Assembly (NCBI GenBank): GCA_963556195.1
Contig: OY744517.1
Location: 79,832,714 to 79,896,713, forward strand
DNA from: Sepiola atlantica
Taxonomy: Eukaryota; Mollusca; Cephalopoda; Sepiida; Sepiolidae
Reading direction: 5' to 3'
Length of the DNA: 64,000 nt
Shown: positions 55,021 through 64,000 of the stretch, piece after piece
How the letters are laid out: each line of letters starts with the position of its first letter
Position numbering within the stretch: the first letter of the stretch is position 1
Notes under the pieces: model-generated
Told to the model about the DNA's origin: nothing
The model's database searches: none
Seen by the model: the letters and a program-made list of their open reading frames with translations, nothing else
Position numbers and translations under genes: made by a program

Positions 55021-56198
55021 GTAAAAGTTCAATTGTACAAAGAAAAAAGTTAAATTGTACAATTATTTTTTTATTTTAATTTATTGTTCTTTTTTGCTTG
55101 TATCAACTTATGTTGTATTCTATAAAAAAACTGCAGAGTTTTCGAATGTGTGTGGTTTGTGTTGACACAAAGCAATTGTTGCGATTGTATTTTATTTACT
55201 CTCAACAATTGTGAGTAAATAATGAACAATAAATAAAATATTTAGAAAAAAACAACTTATTTTGTAGTGGTGACGACTGATTTTATTTAAAAAATAAGAA
55301 TAAAAAAAAAAATCTGTGCGTGTTCAGAATAGATGTCCAAAAAATGTCAGTATTTACGGAGATTCCCGAGTCTTGACGTTCGAGGAAACAGAACAAACTT
55401 TTTTGTTTTTCAAACAATTTATTGTGTATTTTCTTCTTGATTGCAAAAAGAGGGCAATGATTTTAATTGTTTGTGTGTGGGGGGGGGTTAAGGGAGACTT
55501 GTTTTGTTTTAATATTTTTGGTCTTTTGGGGGAAGGGGATCTGTTGCCATCTGGACTTAGGGTTACTATGCTTTGGGGAGGAAAACTACAAATAGAGGAC
55601 GGGGGCCGATAAATTGAAATTAATCATATTTCCAAAATCTTGGAAGAAAAAGATGTTGCCGAAATAGGTGGGTGATTGTTCAATATTCTTAATCCGAAAA
55701 CGGATTCAAAAATCAGAAATCGGCGAAAGTAAACTGGCGAAAGGATCGATCGCCTCAATTTATTTGACAAGTCCGAAATTTATCATCAAAACTCGGGAAC
55801 CTCTGTTAAATTCCTGGATGTCTATTCTGCACAAGTACTGCTTTGCCCTCACGGGGAGGCAAGTAAATGGGAGAAAACGAAACTAAGACTTCTTCCTCTT
55901 TTTTGTTCACTACACATAGTCACTAATATTTTTTTTTTTTAAATCATTGTAGTTTTACGTTTTTGTGGGTCTATTTTGTTCAAATTTTTACCTTTTAAAG
56001 TGTTGAGAATCGAAGTTTAATTCAATGTTTTAATCGTTGGCGGCCATTGCTTTTTTTTTTATTCTTATGCCAAAAATAGGTTTACTGTTTTGAGATTTTA
56101 TTACACGCAAAAAACAAGCTTTGAACATTCCTTTTACAGAAAAAAATAAGTTTTAAAATTTTTTAACGAATTTAAAAGCAAAACTAAAGAGCTTAAAA

Positions 56199-56697
56199 CA
56201 TAATACGGTACTTCTGTATTATTGGGGAGAGATGAAATATTTATTTTAGAAGAGTCAGTTGAAAGGGGAGATAATTCAAATGTGTTTTGTTGTTGTAACC
56301 ATAACCTATAAAAAAAGGTACTTATGCAGTTTACGAACCGGGCTGAAATAATGACGTTATAATTTAGAAACATGCAAAGGTGTGTGTGTGTGGGGGGGGT
56401 GTAATTAACTATTCTGTACTTTCACCTAACAATTTAATAAACAAAATACTTTATCACTCCCACCACCTCTCCATGTTAAGAATGGCTTTCTAAATTATAA
56501 CGTTATTATTTAAACCCGGTTCGTAAACTGCATAAGTACCTTTTTTTTTTTAAATTTATTTTCTTACTAATTCTCTGGATTTTCCTTATGGGTTATGGTT
56601 ACAACAACAAAAAAGTTTGAATTATCTCCCCTTTCAACTGACTCTTCTAAATTAAAATTTCATCTGTCCCCAATAATACAGAAGTACCCATAATACC
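56199..56697. mobile_element. Fold-back/MITE with ~170-200-bp arms
   Basis: The left arm 56199-56372 and right arm 56497-56697 are inverted: ACTTCTGTATTATTGGGGA, AGAAGAGTCAGTTGAAAGGG, TGTTGTAACCATAACC and TTATGCAGTTTACGAACCGG. The right arm has an extra block of about 45 bp that the left arm has lost. A partial copy is at 40880-41180. Spacer includes a (GT)n/poly(G) run. Confidence 0.85.
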
Positions 56698-56819
56698 AGC
56701 TGAGAATGAAAAAAATAACAAATTATTGAAAAGAAAATGATTGTGAAAGGTAACAAGTTAAGATACAAGATTGCAGCATTTACATGATTGAGATCTTTCT
56801 TTTGTATTTACATGTAATC

Positions 56820-57194
56820 ACTTGCGTAGTGATTCGTATTTAGTGCGGTTGCCTAACACAGGCATGTCCAAACTTGCGTAGTGATACATAGGCGATTAGA
56901 GAGTCACTGCACATGCGCACCTATTCCCATTTCTGCCCAGACCATTTGGCGCTAAAATATGAATAGTTCCAATCACGATGCCAACCTGACAACACGTCAG
57001 ATCCTTTGCTCGTCTCTTGTCATGGCTTTCACGAGAGGAGAGACTAAAGAGCTGAATTCAATTCCTTTTCTCTATACATGCCAGCCGAACCAGCCTGTTT
57101 TATATTTTTGTGTTTCTGCGTTGATGGTGCTGTTAAATAAAATATAAATTGTAGAGAAAATGTTTTGTTTTTTGAACTGGAACTCTGGTGACCC
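56820..57194 (+). mobile_element. Ty3/gypsy-like LTR remnant with primer binding site
   Basis: Related to 39200-39762: both share an ACCAGCCTGTT/ATCAACCTGTT block (57081 here), AATAAAAT.. then AAATTGTAGAGAA and then TGGTGACCC (57186-57194 here), the start of a tRNA-Trp-type primer binding site. The sequence after it does not contain a recognisable gag. The left border is uncertain; it may begin near 56840. Confidence 0.5.
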
Positions 57195-57342
57195 GTTTTA
57201 TCTTCTTCAAAGCCAGTCAGATGAATACAGACGCTACTACAAAATGGCTCTCCAATCTCTGACAAGCATCTCACATCACCCACAACTCTACAAGTTCAAT
57301 ACGTTAAAAAGTAAAGGTGCTTCTATAATAAAAAGCCGAAAA

Positions 57343-57753
57343 AAAGTTTTTCTTGTCTTTTAGTGTTGGAGAGGTAAATAAGGGGCAGGTAACTCTTACA
57401 ACGAATTTTAAACACGATTTTCTCTGAAATTAGGATCATGGATCTTACCTCTTTCAAGTTCGAAGATATACTATATTTTACATCAGACAGTGCAAAACAA
57501 ATTGATTTTTTGCAAGCACAGACTAATTTCTGGTGCAGAAACCTGCAACTGTGGCCATGAGATGCGACTTGTGTCATCAGTAATCAAAACTGATGGCTTC
57601 AATTGGCGTTGCACATGTGGCTACTGTGCAAGGAGAACGTCGATTAGACATAAAAGGGTTAGGGTTAAAAAAATATTGTTCGAAAGCTAGAGCTGTTGTG
57701 AAGAGTTACCTGCCCCTTATTTACCTCTCCAACACTAAAAGACAAAAACTTTG
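57343..57753. mobile_element. Fold-back element, ~60-bp arms
   Basis: The left arm 57343-57404 (TTTTAGTGTTGGAGAGGTAA, ATAAGGGGCAGGTAACTCTT) is inverted at 57691-57753. The interior (57405-57690) contains AAAGGGTTAGGGTTAAAAA and an unrecognised 66-codon frame with a CxCGHE...CGYCARR motif (57490-57690) that resembles a zinc-knuckle only loosely. No transposase. Confidence 0.75.
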
Positions 57754-58439
57754 TGAGAATACCAAGTGTGGCCAAAATTTAGCGCGTTTGTAACAACACT
57801 TTATAACAAAAAAAAAAACTAAAGTTAAAAATCATAAAATAAAAATAATCTGATGCAATTTTGCTGTATTATCAAAAAATGCTGAAAAAAATAATCTTAA
57901 AATTATTAACTTTAAGCTATTTTGATAATATTCTCCAAGAATACAAAGCGAAATTGGGTAAAAAAAATCCAATTGAACCAAAATATGATCTTTTTACTTG
58001 ATATAATAAAAAAGGTAGATTCGATTTCACTTTATGGTACCCAAGTGAAATTGCAAGTGATATATCTAGTTATCCAATCAGCATGCTGTTATTTTTTTTT
58101 CGCTTTTCACACGTATCTAATGCTAGTAGTTCCACGAAAATGACTAACACAGATTCAATATAATACCATTTATCAGATGAGATAATCGTAAAAAAAATTT
58201 TTTTAAACCTGAAGTGTGGGGTTGCAGTTGAGAAAAAAAGCTGCTCTTCATTGACATCAACATTGGGTAAAATTGTAAAGCAGTATGAGAAACAAATAAT
58301 TGTTATTTATTTTTTAATTTTTCTGTAAAATTTTATATGGCGACAATTTTAAGTACCATGAATGGAATGGTTGCCAAAAGGTGTACTATGTAGGTAAATA
58401 AAAGATTTACACAGCACTTTTAAAAAAGAAAATGGTGGA
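57754..58439. other. AT-rich non-coding stretch
   Basis: Intronic. No gene or repeat family recognised. Confidence 0.5.
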
Positions 58440-59310
58440 AAATTGTTTCTGTGAGAACTAACCCGCCAAAATTCTCACCCAATATGTCTCCTCTCACTCT
58501 TCACTAAAGTCTTTGAATTATTAGACAATCTAGTGATTGTCCACCGCCTCAAAAATGCTAGACTTTTTTCTGAGAAACAGTATGGATTTAGGCAATCCGT
58601 TCTACTGCAGATATCCTAATGGTCATCTCTAAACTCATATACTATACACTAGATAGGGCGGTAGCGGTCTAGCATGAAGGTCTTCTCGAGAAAATTTGTA
58701 CAGTATTACTGGATGACTATTTAATATGATCAGATACATTTTAGTTAAAAGAAAGATCCAGATCATTCTTGATGGCCGTACATTCAAAATAATATCACAT
58801 TAATGCGGGTGTGCCTCAGGGATCGATACTTGGACCGTTATTATTTCTGATCTTCATAAACGACCTCTCTGATGCAATCTTGTCCGAGATGGGTGTATTT
58901 GCTGATGACACAATGCTCTATTTTCAACAGACGGGAAAATCGAATGCACACATATCCAAGGCAATAGCTGAATCCTTAGAAAATGACCTCCAGTCTGTAG
59001 TAGAATGGGGCCCAAAATGGATAGTAACTTTTAATGCTAGCAAGACAACGCTCTTGTCATTTGAAAATTATAAAAAAACTTTCCAACCTCAGAATGCTAT
59101 GGCTGATAGCACCTTTCCCGAGAGTCAAACATCCAAACTCATCGGCCTAACATTCACAGGCAACATGAATTAGAATAAATACATAGAAGATGCTGCCAAG
59201 TCTGCTGTAAAGAAGGTAGACTCCCTCTACCAGGCTAGTAAATTTCTCACACCTGCCAATATCCTATAAAGTCATCATTCGCCCATGCATGGAGTATTGT
59301 AGTCACATCT
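58440..59310 (+). mobile_element. LINE family A reverse transcriptase, second copy
   Basis: Across frameshifts the plus strand reads FTKVFELLDNLVIVHRLKNA, then SEKQYGFRQS, then PQGSILGPLLFLIFINDLSD, then VFADDTMLYF, then KLIGLTFTGNMN and MEYCSHI-like codons near 59300. RT blocks 2 to 7 with the FADD active site are recognisable. The copy begins further upstream in RT than the 17.4-kb copy and is cut off before the 3' end. It lies in WDR59 intron 1 in the same orientation as the gene. Confidence 0.85.
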
Positions 59311-59479
59311 TAGTGGTTGGATACAATAAGATCTCATGACAGCCAAACTTCATTCTGACGAAGTTTTTGACTAAATGGTTGCATGATAAACACAAGAAAA
59401 TGATGATCAATGTTTAAAACTTTAAACATATATGAATTACTTTTGTGGGCTATTTACTTCTGTCGTGTCTCTATCTATC

Positions 59480-59733
<254 letters not shown>

Positions 59734-60001
59734 GATAAATTTCAGAGGAAACATAATTTTAATCAATGAAACAAGCAGGTGAAAAAAAAAAGAAAATTGC
59801 TGAAATTTTTCTTAAGGCCTTGTTGTCTGACCATCTAAGAGGAAACGTCAGAATGATAAATTAAAAACTAAGAAAATCGAATGAGAAATGAGGGGAAAAT
59901 TGTTTCAGTTGGAGAAAACAATTGTGAGGGAGAAAAAAACCCCGGTAAATCTCAACATTATGGTGGATTTGAATCATTAAAGATCTTCAACTAATGTTTC
60001 A

Positions 60002-60277
60002 AAATCTTTTGTCTACACAGGCTAGGTCGAGAATTGTTAATAACTAATGCCTCAATAATATTGAGATTATAGTTCGCCCTTGCACTGTGTAAAACAGAAA
60101 ACTACCCATCAGAACACTGGTCAGAACAACTATTTGTACCAACCCAGTGATTACCGATGGCAGATTCATGTGCTTGAAAGTTCCCAAATGATCTCGAAAC
60201 CTTGTGTAAACGAATATCACGTGGTATGTGTTGGGATATTCTCACTTCATATCTTTGGGATGTCTTGCCAACGTGTA
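60002..60277 (-). pseudogene. Penelope-like GIY-YIG fragment (third lineage)
   Basis: The minus strand reads HVGKTSQRYEVRISQHIPRD, then QAHESAIGNHWVGTN, then LHSARANYNLNIIEALVINN, then SRPSLCRQKI, with one stop in the middle. This is the (Y)xGxTsxxxxxRxxxH core of GIY-YIG, the AI..H block and the EA..I...RP.LC.Q end of Penelope-like retroelements. It differs from the copies at 22.7 and 31.9 kb. It is bordered on its upstream side by a (TA)n array (60278-60300). Dead fragment. Confidence 0.68.
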
Positions 60278-60447
60278 TATATATATATATATATATATGA
60301 TTATTTTATATTAGATCTTATCGTGATAGGGAGATGCTCGATATAGGGATAGAGCATTGTTATAGGAAATATTGAAATAGAATCCATGGTCATTTTATTA
60401 TATTCTTTGTTTAAACACCTTTATGTAATTTATCATTTCAATGTTTG

Positions 60448-60484
<37 letters not shown>

Positions 60485-60487
60485 ATA

Positions 60488-60836
60488 TTAGTAGTATGTT
60501 TTTAAAAGGCTGTGGGCAATGCAAATTCCGGGTAAGATGTAAGCTGAAAGAAACAAAAAAAATTTTGGCAGATTCTCTGCACAGACGGAGTTTTCCTCTG
60601 GTGTTTATTATTTTTGACAAAAGGAAGTTTCTTTTCCCGAAATATTAAATAAATCATTTTTATAATCATCCGGACATCACACTAACAGCTAACACCACAC
60701 TTGCTGTTATGTAAGATTTTAAGAAAAAATAAATAGTAAGTCACATTTCATATTCGATTTATTATTTTTGTTCCTTCCAGCTTACATCTTACCCGGAATT
60801 TGCATTGCCCACAGCCTTTTAAAAACATGCTACTAC
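60488..60836. repeat. Inverted repeat with ~65-bp near-perfect arms
   Basis: 60488-60553 (GTTTTTAAAAGGCTGTGGGC, AATGCAAATTCCGGGTAAGA) is inverted at 60771-60836 (TCTTACCCGGAATTTGCATT). Both outer sides are flanked by (TA)n arrays (60460-60484 and 60876-60909), repeating the pattern of palindromes bordered by TA runs seen at 23.7-24.5 kb. Confidence 0.85.
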
Positions 60837-60873
60837 TATTCCCAGCAATGCTTCAAGCAAACTACCATTCTAT

Positions 60874-60911
<38 letters not shown>

Positions 60912-60984
60912 ACAGCTAACCTGTTCAATGTCTTGTCTCACATTTCAAAGCAAAAACTAAGTCATCAGTAAAGATTGTGAGAAA

Positions 60985-61480
60985 GCTGTTATTTGCTGGT
61001 GATAGTGCACTAATTGTTCATAACTTGACTGATATGCGGAAACTAGAAGACTAAATGCTTTTATCGGCCACTAAGATTTCTAAGAACTCATGCAGAACCA
61101 ACCATGATAAGTTGTTAACACAATGTAAGAACTTCACCTGCCTAGGAAGCACAGCCTCGGAAAGTGTTAGGTTAGACAAAGCCATCCTGCTTAAGATGGG
61201 CGAAGTAAGCACAGCTTATGGAAAACTTCTGGGGAAACAGACATGTTGCCATTCGAGTTAAGTTAACTCTTCTCTAACGAGTGGAAACTTTATAAACCGT
61301 GTTGAAGTGAAAAGACTATGATGCGTATCTCAGGGAGATTATGAATATGGTCTGACATGGAACGTCACCAACCAGGAAATACTAGAATATGTTCTACCAT
61401 CTATAGCAGATTTACTAATACAGAAGTAACTTAGATGGGTCAGGACACCTGGAGATAATGGAATCTGAATGACTATCAAG
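60985..61480 (+). mobile_element. RTE/R1-type LINE RT C-terminal fragment (family F)
   Basis: The plus strand, with stops and frameshifts, reads LLFAGDSALIVHNLTDMRKL (FADDSAL with the first catalytic Asp changed to Gly), then KNFTCLGSTASESVRLDKAI, then STAYGKL, then TWNVTNQEILE, then IADLLIQK.LRWVR. This is the active-site block, thumb and C-terminal region of a LINE distinct from families A-E. Dead. Confidence 0.75.
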
Positions 61481-62250
61481 GCAATTCAAAGATGCAGTGA
61501 AAAGAAACTTGAAATGGAAAGTTTTTTCTTCAATAAAAAAAAATGATATACTTGTTTAAAATTTTGGAAAAAGTTTTGGCAAAAGTATTTTAATGTCTTC
61601 TCAGATTTTCCTCAAGATATCTTATTTTTTATTTATTTATTTATTTATTTATTTTTTATTGGTGAAAAATAGAAATCTTGAAATTACTTATGTTATAAAA
61701 CTGACCAGTAATATGATGTCTCATGGTTTTCCTAGCTTACTGGATCATTTTCACTCACTCATACATACACACACAAGCTACCTCAAGAATTTAAAAGTTT
61801 TGCTAGTGAAGGGTGACAGCTTTTTTTTCCTAATGTCAGTTTCAACTGAAAGTTTTAATCTAGCAAAAAATATTATTAAAAATGAAACATTTTTTCTGGA
61901 AATAATTTACCTCAGAAGGGCTTTAAAGAGCATTAAGAAGTTCACATTAATTTTTACTGACTGGAAGGATATTTTTTTTTAATGAAAACATAAGGATTTT
62001 TAATTGATTTTTAACTAAACCTTTTTGATAGTAATATCTTCTTTCTCATGATACAAATAAATTCTGTAATATCAACAAAGCATTGTTCATTAACATCAAT
62101 AATATAAGATATTTAAATTATCCTTTATGTTGTCTATAGTTATTTTATATTCTGTCTGATGCATATAATAAAGAATACATTTGTAATTACATATTGATCT
62201 TTTTTTCATTTTATTTATTGATTTTTTGATGACACTGATTTCATTTTCAG

Positions 62251-62300
62251 GCTACAACCATGGCTGTAGACTGTCTTGGACATTGGGTCCTCCTTGGAGG
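62251..62300 (+). CDS. WDR59: WDR59 coding exon 2
   Basis: A 50-bp exon between TTTTCATTTTCAG| and |GTAAGAAC. Continuing in phase from exon 1 it reads ATTMAVDCLGHWVLLGG with the last codon split after two bases. It aligns without gaps to vertebrate WDR59 ATAMSVDCLGQHAVLSG, the start of the first WD40 blade. The exact match in exon length and phase supports the assignment although both exons are tiny. Exon 3 is not in the remaining 1.7 kb; that part is occupied by repeats. Confidence 0.88.
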
Positions 62301-62704
62301 GTAAGAACATATCCCAACATTCTTTTGTCTTTCATAAAAAGCAGTCTGAAATATGTAATCCTCCAAAACTGAAAAAATGGTTTTCCTTCTTTTTTTGTAA
62401 AGGTCTTTATTTTAAGAAGAGAAACTTTTCTTGTATATATTTGTTTAAAACATAAATGGTGAAGTTATTGTAATTTTGTAATGTCCAATAAAATTTGATG
62501 CAAAGAAACAAAAAAGAAATTGAAATAAAAGATCAAATAAAAAGGAATCTTTGTTTGAATTTCAAAACGGTTTATTAAAGGAAAAAAGGAGGGGGGAAAT
62601 ATATTGCCAAAAGTGATTGCTAACATGATAAAAATTAAAAAAAAAAAAACACAAAGAAGAAACAAAAACGCCCACATTACATAAGTAATAAGCTGCGTGT
62701 GCGT
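62301..62704. other. WDR59 intron 2, first part
   Basis: AT-rich sequence with no recognised repeat up to the start of element G. Confidence 0.5.
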
Positions 62705-63273
62705 GGTCCCCCTCTGTATGTTACTCGGTGTGGCGAGTGTAAAATGCAATAAATTTGGGGTAGTTTTGACCCCCTGGGAGCGCGAACCAGAATTTTTCTG
62801 AGGTCAAGGATGCTCATTTTATATCCAGAACAATTGCCTCTACATTTTGGCCAAGTTTCAGAAAAATTGAATGGATGGATCAAACGTTATGGGAGAAAAG
62901 GGTCATCTTTTTCCATTTTGGGGGCTTTTGACCCCCTGGGGGCGCGAACCAGATTTTTTCCAAGGTCAGCGATACTTATTTTCTATTAGGAACAATTGCC
63001 TCCACATTTTGGCCAAGTTTCAAAGAAATTGAATGGATGGATGAAAAGTTATGGGGCAAAAAATGTAATTTTTTGCCATTTCGGGCCTTTTGACCCCCTA
63101 GGGGGCTAACCAGATTTTTTTTTTTAAATTGGAGAATGTCACTTTCTAACCTGACCAAAGTTACAATTTCATGCAAAATTTCAGAGAAATTCAATGGATG
63201 GTTGCGGAGAAAAATCCGGACGGACGGACATGCCTCAAAACATAAGTCCTCCGATTTTATAAATCGGGGGACC
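62705..63273 (-). mobile_element. Element G, complete copy with terminal inverted repeats
   Basis: The ends read GGTCCCCC (62705-62712) and GGGGGACC (63266-63273); one more T/A pair extends the match. Internally it has the same three units as 46071-46690 in reverse, each with a TTTTGACCCCCTGGGGGCGC palindrome and a GAATGGATGGAT motif. Its end carries GGACGGACGGA. Inserted in WDR59 intron 2. No transposase; a MITE-like DNA element is the likeliest class. Clear target duplications not seen. Confidence 0.8.
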
Positions 63274-63542
63274 AATAATGAAAGTCCACGTTCTTTATTC
63301 TCTGCAAAGAAAAATGTTTAGAAAATTTTTTGTCCTTTATATAGGAGATAATCTTGTCAAGTTGAGCGAGAATTTACCTTTTTTGCTATTTGTAAGTTCC
63401 TTGCAGGCAAGCTAGAATAAAAGATATATTTGTTCTTTTTCTCTTTCGTCCGAAGTATAAATTCTGGTAGAAAAAGCATCTTAGTAGATTTTGTACTTTT
63501 TAAAAATCTATATGGGAGCCAGATGAAGGGTACTTTTTTTTT
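63274..63542. other. Non-coding intronic stretch
   Basis: No gene or repeat family recognised. Confidence 0.45.
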
Positions 63543-64000
63543 CTTCTTTTTAACTTATGAGTCACTGCTTATCAAGGTCCAGCCGGGGGGCCACTCGAAT
63601 CATCGGTTGGACAGTGAGCGCCACCACCAAGGATTGGTAACAGTAGGAATAGGCATGAGGTTTCTTGAGAGGAATTGTTTATCCAAGAGGAGAGCTCAAC
63701 AAGTATTTATTTACATTAGACTTGAAGACGACCCTGTTGTAGTCATCTGGGAAGCAGCTTTGTGGTATTTTGTTTCACAGATGGGACGCTCTTGGAAAGA
63801 AACTTCGTTCATGGAAGTTCCACTTAGTCTTTGGTACAGAAAAAGGAAAGGTCTCTGCTAAGGTTGTTCTTGCTCTGAATGTTTTACAGGGAGGGAGGGG
63901 GGACCTTGGAGCTCAGTCGAGCATCTACCATGAACATAACGATACAGTAGCGAGGGGCTAGCAACGTCTCTTCTGTATGAAAGAGGCTGTAGGGACGAGA
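63543..64000 (-). mobile_element. LINE family B 3' end, antisense, runs off the window
   Basis: Matches the 3' region of the copy at 27975-28900 in the same orientation: TATGAGTCACTGCTTATCAA, GAGCTCAACAAGTATTTATT, GACGACCCTGTTGTAGTCAT and GAGCTCAGTCGAGCATCTAC. Open at the window edge; the ORF is frameshifted. Confidence 0.8.

Overview
This is eukaryotic genomic DNA, AT-rich and dominated by repeats, from an invertebrate animal. I infer a mollusc, most likely a cephalopod, because of the mix of very many (TA)n arrays, degraded non-LTR retrotransposons, Penelope-like elements, small-RNA-derived SINEs and Ty3/gypsy LTR remnants of CsRn1 type. That assignment is inference; no marker gene proves it.

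Only two protein genes are certain, both near the right end. A complete, intronless DDX1 RNA helicase gene lies on the minus strand (52246-54444). About 520 bp away, head to head, the plus strand carries the first two coding exons of WDR59, a GATOR2 subunit (54967-55020 and 62251-62300). They are separated by a 7.2-kb intron full of transposon remains, and the rest of the gene lies beyond the window. A third possible coding piece is a GC-rich 140-bp candidate exon on the minus strand (30618-30757) with splice-like borders; its gene is unknown. Two gene-derived wrecks are visible: a UCHL-type deubiquitinase processed pseudogene (6229-6540) and pieces of an unnamed multi-copy invertebrate gene (9490-10341).

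The rest is mobile DNA. Non-LTR retrotransposon ends from at least six families occur at 2.2, 5.5, 8.3, 11.0, 12.4, 13.3, 17.4, 20.3, 25.7, 26.1, 28, 29.1, 44, 45.4, 58.5, 61 and 63.5 kb. Penelope-like GIY-YIG fragments occur at 22.7, 31.9, 35.4 and 60 kb. SINEs with heads derived from U2 snRNA occur at 2.9-3.6, 7.4 and 12.1 kb, and with 5S rRNA heads at 24.6 and 35.6 kb. Fold-back elements and MITEs are common (3.8, 11.3, 18.5, 30.2, 41.3, 48, 49.2, 49.8, 51.7, 56.2, 57.3 and 60.5 kb). Minisatellites and microsatellites fill much of what remains.

The most interesting signal is three independent sequences that fit the complete hammerhead ribozyme consensus: 16738-16794 (+), 27081-27136 (+) and 32939-33012 (-). 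All three keep CUGAUGA, GAAA and a GUA cleavage triplet, and all three have paired stems I, II and III. The first sits at the junction of a 338-bp tandem repeat that also carries tRNA-like A and B boxes. This is the architecture of Sm-alpha-like SINEs and animal retrozymes, which are thought to move through self-cleaved circular RNAs. All assignments here were made by reading the sequence; no database search was run.
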